NCBI GenBank assembly: GCA_031280145.1
Contig: JAITHB010000140.1
Coordinates: 1-44,366 of the forward strand
Reading direction: 5' to 3'
From: Oscillospiraceae bacterium
Lineage (GTDB): Bacteria; Bacillota; Clostridia; Christensenellales; Aristaeellaceae
Length of the DNA: 44,366 bases
Made by a program: the position numbers and the translations under genes. This document shows, one piece after another, positions 7,501 to 15,811 of this stretch (positions are counted from its first letter, which is position 1; each line of letters begins with the position of its first letter). The notes beneath the pieces were generated by a model. That model saw only the letters and a list, made by a program, of their open reading frames with translations. It ran no database searches and was not told the origin of the DNA.

Positions 7501-9927
7501 TCACATCCTAAGCTTCGCTCCGAACTTATTATCGACCGCTTTAAGGAGTTTATCCATCAACTTGCTCGCTTCATCGTCCGTCAGCGTGCGATCGGCGGCG
7601 CGGAACTTAAGCGCGAACGCCGCGGACTTCTTGCCGCCGAGCTGCGCTCCGCGATATACGTCGAACAGCCGCACGTCTTCCAACAGCTTGCCGCACGCCT
7701 TCTTTATCTCGCTTGTCACTTCGCCGAGCGGTGCGTCCATATCGAGCGCCAGCGCAACGTCGCGCTCGACCGCGGGGTAGCGCGGCAGTTCGGCAATCTT
7801 CGGCTGCGGGGCAATGTGCCTTGCAAGAGCGTCAATATCTATCTCCGCAATGTACGTTCCGCGTTCAACGCCGAACGCTTCCGCCACATCGGGGTGAATC
7901 TCCCCTATCGTTACAATCCTTGCAATCTCGCTCGCCTTCACGACCAGCGACGCAGCGCGACCGGGATGCAGATATGTTTCAGTAATTCTCTTAACTTCCG
8001 CCTCAACGCCGAACAGCTTCAGAAGAAGCTCCGCCAACTCCCTTGCGGTATAGAAGTCCGCGCCGCCGCCGTACATGCCAACGCAAAGCATCTCACGCTC
8101 AAACGGAAGCTCGCCGTCCTTTCGCGCTTCGCCGTCCTTCACCGTTTCAAACACGCGGCTTATCTCATAGAGCGACGCCGAACCGACGCGCCGAGACTGG
8201 TTCAGCGCGAGCGCCTTGAGCATATGCGGAACGAGCGTCGTACGCATAACCGCGGTATCTTCGCCCAGCGGATTCATAATCGGAAGCGCGGCGAGCCGCG
8301 TGTCGTCTTCCGCAAGATTAAGTTTGCGCAAATCGTCCGTGTTTGTGAACGAGAATGTGAGTATTTCAGACAGACCACGCGCGGTGAGGAAATCGCGTAT
8401 TGTGTCGCGAAGCTTCATGCGATCGCTCTTCTTGCCCGAAACCGCGGACGCGGGCAGAGTGGAGTGCAGATGGTGATAGCCATACAGGCGTATCACTTCT
8501 TCCGCCAAGTCCGCTTCTTGGTCGACATCCAAGCGGAACGCAGGCGGTACAACAGTCAGCTTGCCGCCCTCAAGCGCTACGTCAAACCACAGCGAGCGCA
8601 GTATGCGAACGATATCCTCATCGGAAACTTCAACGCCGATTATTCTGCGGATGTTCCCGCAGTCAGCGTGAACGGTCGGAACTGACTGTTTCTTACCGTA
8701 TATGTCATACATGCCCGCCGCAACGTCGCCCGCGTCCAATTCATTTACCAGATGACACGCGCGAAGCATCGCAAACATAGCCGTTTCAGGCGCAACGCCG
8801 CGCTCGAACCTGCCGCTCGCGTCGGTGCGCATACCGAGAGCGCGCGAAGTCAGGCGAATGCTCGTGCGGTCGAACGCGGCGCACTCAAACATGACGCGCT
8901 TCGTCTCATAGGTTATTTCGCTCTCTTCGCCGCCCATTATTCCCGCCAAGCCTGTCGCTCGTTCGCCGTCCGCGATAACCAACATTTCATGTGTGAGCAA
9001 GCGCTCCTTGCCGTCCAGCGTGGTGAGCGATTCGCCGTCCTTTGCGCGGCGGACGATTATGCGCGGCTTTTCTGCGCCTTCGCCGGAACGAACCTTCGAC
9101 AGGTCGAACGCGTGCATCGGATGACCCGTCTCCATCATGACGTAGTTTGTAATATCCACAATGTTGTTGATAGAACGCAGTCCCGCTCCGTTCAGCGCTT
9201 TCCGAAGCCACATAGGCGACGGCGCGATTCGCACGTCGTCAATCACGGCGGCGATGTAACGCGGCGCAAGGTCGCTGTCCCGCACTTCCACGTCGACAAA
9301 CTCGCGCACGTCTTTTCCGACGGTTCTGACGGAAACGTTCGGCTCGTGATAAGCGCCGCCAAGCACGGCCGCCGACTCCTTCGCTATCCCGACCGCCGAA
9401 AGACAATCGGGGCGGTTGGCGAGAATCTCAAAGTCGAACACCTTGTCCTTCAGCGGAATCAAGTCGAATATGTCGCTGCCGAGCGGCGCGTCGTCACGCA
9501 ATATGAGTATGCCGTTCACTCCCGCGCCGGGATACAGATGCTCGGGCACGTCAATCTCTTCGCCCGCGCAGAGCATTCCCTGCGAGAGTTCGCCGCGCAT
9601 CTTAGAAGTCTTAATCTTCTTGCCGCCCGCGAGAACCGCGCCGTCAAGCGCGACAGGAACGAGCGCGCCCTCGAACACGTTATCCGCGCCTGTGATAATC
9701 TGAACAGGCTCTCCCCTGCCGACGTCGAGCTTGCATATCAGAAGGTGATCGGAGTTGCCGTGCTTCTCAATCTTTACAATGCGCCCGACCACAACGCCCG
9801 TTATGCCTTCGCCGACGCTCGTAACGGACTCAATCGCGTTGCCCGCGAACACCATCTTCTCTTCGTATTCCCGCGCGGTCACATCTATATCAACAAGCTG
9901 ATTTATCAAGCTGTACGGAATCTTCAT
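7501..9927 (-). CDS. pheT: Phenylalanine-tRNA ligase beta subunit
   Basis: 808 residues, full length for the bacterial beta subunit. It opens with MKIPYSLINQLVDID and then the OB-fold tRNA-binding segment (about 40-150, containing GDSDHLLICKLDVGRGE-like motif GNSDHLLICKLDVGRG). The B3/B4 editing domain has NRPDCLSAVGIAKE (about 170) and MMETGHPMHAFDLSK. B5 contains GRFERGVAPE, and the C-terminal anticodon-binding FDX domain has YPAVERDVALALD. With PheS it forms the alpha2-beta2 enzyme that charges tRNA-Phe. ATG 9927 follows GGGAG, and the gene starts 16 nt after pheS. Many Firmicutes pheST operons carry a T-box leader; none is visible here. Confidence 0.97.
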   Translation of the reverse strand: MKIPYSLINQLVDIDVTAREYEEKMVFAGNAIESVTSVGEGITGVVVGRIVKIEKHGNSDHLLICKLDVGRGEPVQIITGADNVFEGALVPVALDGAVLAGGKKIKTSKMRGELSQGMLCAGEEIDVPEHLYPGAGVNGILILRDDAPLGSDIFDLIPLKDKVFDFEILANRPDCLSAVGIAKESAAVLGGAYHEPNVSVRTVGKDVREFVDVEVRDSDLAPRYIAAVIDDVRIAPSPMWLRKALNGAGLRSINNIVDITNYVMMETGHPMHAFDLSKVRSGEGAEKPRIIVRRAKDGESLTTLDGKERLLTHEMLVIADGERATGLAGIMGGEESEITYETKRVMFECAAFDRTSIRLTSRALGMRTDASGRFERGVAPETAMFAMLRACHLVNELDAGDVAAGMYDIYGKKQSVPTVHADCGNIRRIIGVEVSDEDIVRILRSLWFDVALEGGKLTVVPPAFRLDVDQEADLAEEVIRLYGYHHLHSTLPASAVSGKKSDRMKLRDTIRDFLTARGLSEILTFSFTNTDDLRKLNLAEDDTRLAALPIMNPLGEDTAVMRTTLVPHMLKALALNQSRRVGSASLYEISRVFETVKDGEARKDGELPFEREMLCVGMYGGGADFYTARELAELLLKLFGVEAEVKRITETYLHPGRAASLVVKASEIARIVTIGEIHPDVAEAFGVERGTYIAEIDIDALARHIAPQPKIAELPRYPAVERDVALALDMDAPLGEVTSEIKKACGKLLEDVRLFDVYRGAQLGGKKSAAFALKFRAADRTLTDDEASKLMDKLLKAVDNKFGAKLRM

Positions 9928-9943
9928 CTAAATGTCACTCCCT

Positions 9944-10981
9944 CTATCTGAACTGTCTCATCATACGCACGTCGCCCTCGAACAACCAGCGCATATCAGG
10001 CACAGCGTAGCGCAGCATTCCGACCCTGTCAAGACCGATACCGAACGCGAAGCCCGAATACACAGAGGAATCAATCCCGCAAAGCTCCAGCACCTTCGGG
10101 TTTACCATGCCGCTGCCCAGCATCTCAATCCAGCCGGTATTCTTACATAAGCGGCAGCCTTTGCCGCCGCATGTCGGACACGTCAGGTCAACCTCCGCGG
10201 ACGGCTCCGTGAACGGGAAGAATGACGGACGGAAGCGCGTCTTGGTGTTCTCTCCGAACAGCCGCTTCGCGAAAACCTCAAGAGTTCCTTTAAGGTCAGA
10301 CATCGTGACGTTTTTATCTACATAAAAACCTTCAAGCTGGTGGAACACAGGCGAATGCGTGGCGTCAAACTCGTCCGCGCGGTACACGCGGCCCGCGCTG
10401 ATAATCCTTATCGGCGGCCGGCGCGCAAGCATCGTCCTCGCCTGAACGGGGCTTGTGTGCGAACGCAGAACAATATTCTCTTCAATGTAGAAGGTATCCT
10501 GAGCGTCTCTTGCGGGATGGTTCTTGGGCTGGTTCAGCAGCTCGAAGTTGTATTTGTCATACTCGACTTCGGGGCCTTCAACAGTTTCGTAACCCATTCC
10601 GACGAACAAGTCGACAAGCTCTCGCAAGGCGATAGTCACGGGGTGCAGGCTGCCAATTCCGTTGTTCCCGCGCGGCTCGGTTACGTCTATAGTTTCCGCG
10701 AAAAGCTTCTCCTCGCGTTCCTTCTTCTTCAGATTTTCCGTGGCGGCGGCAAAGAACGCTTCCGCGTCTTCACGCCCCTGATTTACAGACTGACCCGCCG
10801 CGGGGCGTTCCTCCTGCGGCATCGCGCCAAGCGAGCGCAGCAACCCCGTGAACATGCCCTTCTTTCCGAAATAGCGTACGCGCGCGCCCTCAAGCTCCGC
10901 AAGCGACTTGGACGCCGACGCAGCTTCGCGGGCTTCCGTTACAAGCGAGGAAATCTGTTCTGAAATTCCGGGATTTGACAT
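9944..10981 (-). CDS. pheS: Phenylalanine-tRNA ligase alpha subunit
   Basis: 345 residues, matching B. subtilis PheS length. An N-terminal coiled coil (about 1-85) binds tRNA. The class II catalytic core follows, with LRSHTSPVQARTM (motif 2 region), FYVDKNVTMSDLKG, and motif 3 FAFGIGLDRVGMLRY near the end. A CPTCGGKGCRLC cysteine segment, seen in a subset of bacterial PheS proteins, lies near residue 275. The start is taken at ATG 10981 because GGAGG lies just upstream; an in-frame upstream start at 11011 would add 10 residues and bury that site. It is the first gene of the operon pheS-pheT-DUF896-GNAT-fumarase beta. Confidence 0.97.
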   Translation of the reverse strand: MSNPGISEQISSLVTEAREAASASKSLAELEGARVRYFGKKGMFTGLLRSLGAMPQEERPAAGQSVNQGREDAEAFFAAATENLKKKEREEKLFAETIDVTEPRGNNGIGSLHPVTIALRELVDLFVGMGYETVEGPEVEYDKYNFELLNQPKNHPARDAQDTFYIEENIVLRSHTSPVQARTMLARRPPIRIISAGRVYRADEFDATHSPVFHQLEGFYVDKNVTMSDLKGTLEVFAKRLFGENTKTRFRPSFFPFTEPSAEVDLTCPTCGGKGCRLCKNTGWIEMLGSGMVNPKVLELCGIDSSVYSGFAFGIGLDRVGMLRYAVPDMRWLFEGDVRMMRQFR

Positions 10982-11047
10982 TTTATCCTCCATTGTTATA
11001 TAGTATACCAATATATTTCCAATACTAAAGGAAAGTTATCCCATACA

Positions 11048-11077
11048 TTGACAAATCGCAGCCATTTCCAGTAATAT
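11048..11077 (+). promoter_or_regulatory. Promoter for the zinc-ribbon/TPR-like gene
   Basis: A perfect TTGACA (11048-11053), an 18-nt spacer and TAATAT (11072-11077). Transcription would start near 11084, with GGAGGG at 11134-11139 and ATG at 11150. It diverges from pheS. Confidence 0.6.
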
Positions 11078-11149
11078 ATGTAATAAGAAAATTCTTTCTC
11101 ACCACACAGCGATACCGTCTCGCAAAACATGTCGGAGGGCGCAGCAGCT

Positions 11150-14047
11150 ATGAAGGCCGACCTTTCATGTCCGTTGGAGTTATGGGAATACAAACTGCCG
11201 GATGCAAAGTTCGGCGTTTGTACGCTTCATATATTTAATCTTGAAAACAAGATTTTGTCAAGCGCGCAAGTTCGTCTTACAATATTCGATAAAGACGGCA
11301 ACGAGCTGTTAAGCCACGTGGAGCGCCCGATGGCTCTTGACGCCGCGCCTAAGCAGAGCTTCACAATCGTGTTCAACGTGGAAGAATACGAAGGTTTGGG
11401 AAGCGCGTCCGTCGTGTTCGAGAAGGCGTGGTTCGTCGACGGTACGCAGTGGCGGCGCGCGTCGCAAGCGCAGCTTACCGAATACGAACCGAACGAGCTT
11501 CCGCAGGGGCGCGACTTGGAAAACCTTCGCTACGTCGCGGGGCCCGACGCCGTCGGCTATCCCTCAAACCAAGGCGATATTTGGCTGTGCGTCTGCGGCA
11601 GGGCAAACCTTGACGACGAGGACGTATGCAGAAGGTGCGGGCGCAGCCGAAGCCACATCTTCATTAACAGCAGCAGGAAAGCCGTGGCGGAAGCGATAGG
11701 CGCGCGCGAGATGGAGCTTGAGCGCAAGGCGTACGTCGTACGCGACAACATCGCGCGAACCCACCTTCTCGACAAGAACGTAAACAAACGGCGTGAAATC
11801 ACCGTCAAGCGGCGTTTCACAGGCGCGCTCTGCGGCGCGGCGGCAATCGCCTTGCTCTACCTGCTTATAGTCGTCGCGTATCCATCGTTCACCTACTTCC
11901 GCGCTGCGTCCGCGCTCGAGAGCGGAGACACCGCCACCGCGCGAAGCCTCTACGAATCGCTCATCGACTATAAGGATTCGCGGCAAATGCTTCTGGAATG
12001 CAACCTTAAGGAAGCGGAAGCGCTGATATCGGAAGGCGACAAGCAGAGCGTCGCGACCGCGCTTGCGCTTCTGTCGGAGATCGGCGACTACGGCGGAGCG
12101 AAGGAAACGCTGAACGAAGCCTCGTATAAACAGGCGCTCATCCTGATGGAATACGGCGAATATGAGAAAGCTGCGGAAGCGTTCGCTTCGCTCGCGGGAT
12201 ATATGGATTCTCGGGAACAGTTCAGTCTCGCGCAATACAGAATCGCGACGCGCCAGATGAACTCCGGCGAATATGAAGCGGCGTACGAGAAGTTCGTTTC
12301 TTTAGGTCAATACGAGGACGCGGCGGAGCTTGCGAAGCAATGCTTATACCGCCCCGCGGAGCTTGCCCTTTCCGAAAAGAGATATGACGACGCGGCGGAA
12401 CTGTACTCGCGCATTCCCGATTATCTCGATTCCGAAACAAAACTTGTAAGCAGCCTTTATCAGGCGGGAATCTCATATCAGCTCGCGGACGAATTCATGA
12501 CCGCGAGAGAACGCTTCATTCAAACGGGAACATACCTTGACAGCCAAGACATGCTCCGCGAATGCACCTATCACGCGGCTATCGCGCTGCGCGACTCGGG
12601 CGAATACGCGAGGGCGGTCGAGCTGCTCGCCGAGATTCCCGACTACAAGGACGCGCAGAGCCTTATCGCGTCCTGCTCATACGAGCCCGCAAAGGATTAT
12701 ATGGCGGCGCAGGAGTATGACAAGGCGATAGAGCTTCTTTCAAACATACCCGACTACGAAGACGCGCGCCAATTGATTCAGGAGTGCTCCTATCTTCCCG
12801 CGAAAGCCGCGATCGCTTCATCCGATTGGAAAACCGCGGTCGAGCTTCTGGCGAAGATACCCGGCTACAAGGACAGCGACCCGCTCATACTTGAAGCGAA
12901 GTATAAGATTGCGATGGCTGCGGAAGATTCGGGCGACCTTGCGGGCGCGGCCGAACAATACGACAGGCTCGGCGACTACCTGGACAGCAAGCAGCGCGCC
13001 AATCAGTGCCGCTATACTATCGCCGCAAGCCTGTTTTCATCCGAGGATTACAAAGGCGCGGAAGAGATGTTCGCTTCGCTGGGCACATACAGCGACAGCG
13101 CGGCAAGGGTTCTCGCTTGTCAGTTCGCGCAGGCGGAATCGATACGCGATTCGGGCGACCTGCTGACGGCAAGATCCGCGTTCCAAGCGATTACGGGATA
13201 TGCCGCCGCAACGGAAGCCGCCAATGAAATCTCATACACTTTAGCGGAAAACGCGAGAGCGACGGGCGACCTTATAGGCGCGTCCGAGTATTTCAAGCAG
13301 GCGGGCAATACGCGCGACGCGGCTCAGCAGGCGAATCAATGTATATACGACGAAGCGACAAAGTGGATGAACTCGCTCGACTACCAGAAAGCGGGCGAGC
13401 TGTTCGACTCGATCGAAGCATACGCGGACTCAAAGGCAAAGAGCGACGAGTGCTACGACCTGTGGCTGGCTGACATTCTGTCAAACGCGAAGGCACTGGA
13501 GCAAGCGGATAAGCTCGACGAGTTGATAAACCAACTCGGCGCGCTTCCGCTGGAAAGCATTCCCGATTCATACGCGGAAATAAAGGATGTGTACATCCGC
13601 GCGAACATAAGCGTCGCTAAGTCTTTCATAAGCGACGATAAGCTGCTGGAAGCCTACGAGTATCTGAAGAACGCGGAAGCGGTCGCGGCAGGCAAGGACT
13701 TGTCCGACATAAAGGATCTGCTCGGGCGCAGAATCTTCTTCCTGCTGGGCGAATGGGAGTCGGGCACCGGGACAAAGTATGCCTTCTATACGGATTACTC
13801 GTGCGTCGTCAACGACGAGACGGGCTTATACTTCAACCTTCGCGACTACACGGTTCGCACCGGCCACGCGCCGGACAGCCTGGCGAATACGCTGCGCCTG
13901 CAAACCTACAACGAAGACCAGATAACCGTGAAGGATAACAACAACAGAACCATCCGCTTGAAGCGCACGAGCGGCAACGTCTCGAACCCGACCGAAGTTC
14001 TGACGGAGAGTGTGACAGGAAGCACGGTCGAAGGAACGGATGAGTGA
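11150..14047 (+). CDS. Membrane protein with zinc ribbon and about 14 TPR-like repeats
   Basis: A 965-residue protein of no named family that I can identify. ATG 11150 is chosen for GGAGGG (11134-11139, 10-nt spacer) over ATG 11129. Residues 1-115 look like a beta-rich cytoplasmic domain. A zinc ribbon follows, CVCGRANLDDEDVCRRCG (Cys147, 149, 160, 163). One membrane segment lies at about 224-250 (GALCGAAAIALLYLLIVVAY). Then come about 14 helical repeats of 36-37 residues (about 254-760), with the pattern SGEYxxAxELxxxIPDYKDS...ECxYxxA. A final domain (about 855-940) begins LGEWESGTGTKYAFY and looks beta-rich. With a positive cytoplasmic flank before the helix, the repeats should lie outside. 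Its last 8 nt overlap the NusG-II gene, implying joint translation. A scaffold or assembly role is inference. Confidence 0.85.
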   Translation: MKADLSCPLELWEYKLPDAKFGVCTLHIFNLENKILSSAQVRLTIFDKDGNELLSHVERPMALDAAPKQSFTIVFNVEEYEGLGSASVVFEKAWFVDGTQWRRASQAQLTEYEPNELPQGRDLENLRYVAGPDAVGYPSNQGDIWLCVCGRANLDDEDVCRRCGRSRSHIFINSSRKAVAEAIGAREMELERKAYVVRDNIARTHLLDKNVNKRREITVKRRFTGALCGAAAIALLYLLIVVAYPSFTYFRAASALESGDTATARSLYESLIDYKDSRQMLLECNLKEAEALISEGDKQSVATALALLSEIGDYGGAKETLNEASYKQALILMEYGEYEKAAEAFASLAGYMDSREQFSLAQYRIATRQMNSGEYEAAYEKFVSLGQYEDAAELAKQCLYRPAELALSEKRYDDAAELYSRIPDYLDSETKLVSSLYQAGISYQLADEFMTARERFIQTGTYLDSQDMLRECTYHAAIALRDSGEYARAVELLAEIPDYKDAQSLIASCSYEPAKDYMAAQEYDKAIELLSNIPDYEDARQLIQECSYLPAKAAIASSDWKTAVELLAKIPGYKDSDPLILEAKYKIAMAAEDSGDLAGAAEQYDRLGDYLDSKQRANQCRYTIAASLFSSEDYKGAEEMFASLGTYSDSAARVLACQFAQAESIRDSGDLLTARSAFQAITGYAAATEAANEISYTLAENARATGDLIGASEYFKQAGNTRDAAQQANQCIYDEATKWMNSLDYQKAGELFDSIEAYADSKAKSDECYDLWLADILSNAKALEQADKLDELINQLGALPLESIPDSYAEIKDVYIRANISVAKSFISDDKLLEAYEYLKNAEAVAAGKDLSDIKDLLGRRIFFLLGEWESGTGTKYAFYTDYSCVVNDETGLYFNLRDYTVRTGHAPDSLANTLRLQTYNEDQITVKDNNNRTIRLKRTSGNVSNPTEVLTESVTGSTVEGTDE

Positions 14048-14432
14048 CGCCAAGTATTACCCTCGTTGGCGAAGAGATGTCATTCTGCTCGCGGCAGTCG
14101 TAGTTCTCGCGGCTGCGCTTCAGTTTTCAGTCTTTAAGGCGGGAACGCAAGCGAGCGAAGCCGTGGTGACTGCGCACGGCGAGACGGTGGTTCGGCTTGC
14201 GCTTGGCACCGACACAATCTACACCTATGAGTTTGAGGAAGAGACGAACGAGATTGTGGTGGAAAACGGCGGCGTGTTCATCCGCCGCGCGAACTGCAAG
14301 GGACAGGACTGCGTTCGTCAAGGCAGAATAGACCGCGCGGGGCAATCCATCGTGTGTCTGCCGCATAAGCTGATTATCGAGCTTGCGATGACAGACGCAA
14401 ACGAACCCGAAATCGATATAATTGTGAGATAG
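14040..14432 (+). CDS. NusG domain II-containing membrane-anchored protein
   Basis: 130 residues with an N-terminal membrane segment (about 12-32, VILLAAVVVLAAALQFSVF) and an extracytoplasmic NusG-domain-II-like beta fold. The family signature is clear: NCKGQDCVRQGRI (about 80-92), then GQSIVCLPHKLIIEL (about 97-111). This is not the transcription factor NusG. Family knowledge: such proteins often precede Gx-transporter genes in Firmicutes, in loci linked to membrane redox or quinone/flavin functions, but the molecular role is not established. ATG 14040 lies inside the end of the TPR-like gene with AAGGA (14031-14035) upstream. A pair of hairpin repeats separates it from the Gx transporter gene. 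Confidence 0.9.
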   Translation: MSDAKYYPRWRRDVILLAAVVVLAAALQFSVFKAGTQASEAVVTAHGETVVRLALGTDTIYTYEFEEETNEIVVENGGVFIRRANCKGQDCVRQGRIDRAGQSIVCLPHKLIIELAMTDANEPEIDIIVR

Positions 14433-14512
14433 ACGATGCAATGCCGGTCCATTGCTTCTTATGAGTATAAAAGACGATGCAATGCCGGTGCGTTGCTTAA
14501 TAGAGTATAAAA
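14432..14512 (+). repeat. Two tandem copies of a ~40-bp hairpin repeat
   Basis: Copy 1 (14432-14472) and copy 2 (14473-14512) both begin GACGATGCAATGCCGGT and end GAGTATAAAA. Each holds an inverted element: GCAATG...CATTGC in copy 1 and GCAATG...CGTTGC in copy 2, where the changed base still pairs as G-U. Copy 2 ends one base before the Gx-transporter ATG at 14514. A related pair lies at 38445-38522. Confidence 0.8.
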
Positions 14513-14513
14513 G

Positions 14514-15032
14514 ATGAAGAACAACAGAACGCTCGCGAAGAGGCTTACAACCCAAGCGATGCTCGTCGCCGCCGCGGTCGTGCTGGGCGGAATAGAGCGT
14601 CTCATTCCCCCGTTCTTCCCCGCGATGCCCGGCGTCAAGATAGGTCTCGCGAACCTTGCGACGCTCGCCGCGCTGTACTGGCTCGGCGAAATCCCAGCAA
14701 TCGCGATCGCCGTGGCGCGAATCCTGCTCGGCACGTTTCTGTTCGCGTCCGTGTCCGCCCTGCCATACGCGCTGGCGGGCGGCGTTCTAGCGTGGGCCGT
14801 GATGTGCGTGGGCAGGCGCGTGTTCGGTGTACCCGGCGTGAGTTTGCTAGGCGCGGTCGCGCATAATCTTGCGCAGATATGCGTATCGGTTTGGCTGCTC
14901 GACAGCACGGTTCTATTCATGTATATACCGTTCCTTACGATAATCGCGTGCGCCACGGGCTTCGTGCTGGGCTTCGTTATGCTTAACCTTGATAATCACA
15001 TAAGGAAAACGTCACTGCTTACGAATATATAA
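14514..15032 (+). CDS. Gx transporter family protein (heptaprenyl diphosphate synthase component I-like)
   Basis: A 172-residue polytopic membrane protein with about five hydrophobic segments. Motifs typical of the Gx/HepS-component-I family are AMLVAAAVVLGGIERLIPP (about 13-31), PGVKIGLANLATLAALYWL (about 38-56) and GAVAHNLAQICVSVWLL (about 114-130). Family knowledge: the name comes from an early link to heptaprenyl diphosphate synthase; the fold resembles ECF-type substrate-binding (S) components, so membrane transport or binding of a small ligand is more likely. It follows the NusG-II gene, a common pairing. No Shine-Dalgarno sequence is visible; the tandem hairpin repeat runs up to the start codon. 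Confidence 0.88.
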   Translation: MKNNRTLAKRLTTQAMLVAAAVVLGGIERLIPPFFPAMPGVKIGLANLATLAALYWLGEIPAIAIAVARILLGTFLFASVSALPYALAGGVLAWAVMCVGRRVFGVPGVSLLGAVAHNLAQICVSVWLLDSTVLFMYIPFLTIIACATGFVLGFVMLNLDNHIRKTSLLTNI

Positions 15033-15126
15033 ACTTAACCGAATCACATTATTTTCCAAATCATAGTCCATAATCAATTTATAAATCCGTTCTGATAATT
15101 TTTCGATATACGGAAAGAATAATACT

Positions 15127-15774
15127 ATGCAGTTATCCAAACATAAAACCGAAATATCCTCCGTCCTGCTTGCAGTCATTGCAGTCCTGCTGATTCTGCC
15201 GACCTTTCTTATTCCGCCGCTCATAAGAAACAGGGACGGCGAACCCGTGAGCGCGCGCGCGCTTCTTGACGCCGCGAAAGAAAGCGGAATGAACGCCACC
15301 GCGTTTTACTTGAGCGGAACAGTCACGGTACGCCGCGAAGAAGAATCCGCGGCGGTGAACGCTGCGCGAAGAATACTTCTCGGCGTAACAAACGCGGAAG
15401 TTTCTTCGACCGCAAACGGCGAATTGGCGGCTATTACCATCTCCGTTTCCTGCGAGCCTTCCGCTTGGAGCGCGTCGCAAGCAATGCATCAGATTCAATC
15501 GGCGCTGGGCAGACGCGCTGACATAACGCTTTGCCTTGTCGGAAGCAAGCGCGGAAATTCATCATCAGAATCGGTTTCAACAGATGTTTCAATAGAAACT
15601 GCCGCCCAAATATTGGCGGCGCTCGGCGACTCCCCAATACGAATTGCAAACGATGTTTCAGGGGAACAATATGTAAGCGTAAGCGGGCGAGCTTCGCAGG
15701 TTGCAACGGTTCCGCGAAGCGGCGCGGACGATGAGATATACATCGGCTCGCCGTACATCCCGCTGGATTACTGA
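15127..15774 (+). CDS. Membrane-anchored protein upstream of murA, YwmB-like candidate
   Basis: 215 residues. ATG 15127 follows GGAAAG. The N-terminus is a single membrane anchor or uncleaved signal (about 12-33, LLAVIAVLLILPTFLIPPLI). The outside part shows two alpha-beta segments (about 45-125 and 140-200), with TVTVRREEESAAVNAARRIL and a helix VSIETAAQILAALG. I do not recognise a catalytic motif. In B. subtilis the gene just before murAA is ywmB, which encodes a secreted TATA-box-like fold protein. The position here, 37 nt before murA, and a similar size and topology make it a YwmB-like candidate. That is inference from gene order, not from clear sequence identity. Confidence 0.65.
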   Translation: MQLSKHKTEISSVLLAVIAVLLILPTFLIPPLIRNRDGEPVSARALLDAAKESGMNATAFYLSGTVTVRREEESAAVNAARRILLGVTNAEVSSTANGELAAITISVSCEPSAWSASQAMHQIQSALGRRADITLCLVGSKRGNSSSESVSTDVSIETAAQILAALGDSPIRIANDVSGEQYVSVSGRASQVATVPRSGADDEIYIGSPYIPLDY

Positions 15775-15811
15775 CGCTTCCCATTCCTTCCCATACAAGG
15801 AGGTTTACATT

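Noticed and set aside
7816-8685. Open frame of 289 codons opposite pheT
   Set aside because: Same reason: a shadow of pheT with no sign of its own coding bias.
8752-9951. Open frame of 399 codons on the plus strand opposite pheT
   Set aside because: Its coding strand is antisense to a clear pheT and it is rich in Arg/His/Ala, as expected from the reverse of GC-rich codons. No family motif or ribosome site.
10990-11048. A pheS promoter on the minus strand (TATACT with weak upstream box)
   Set aside because: A -10-like TATACT is present but I could not find a -35 better than chance.
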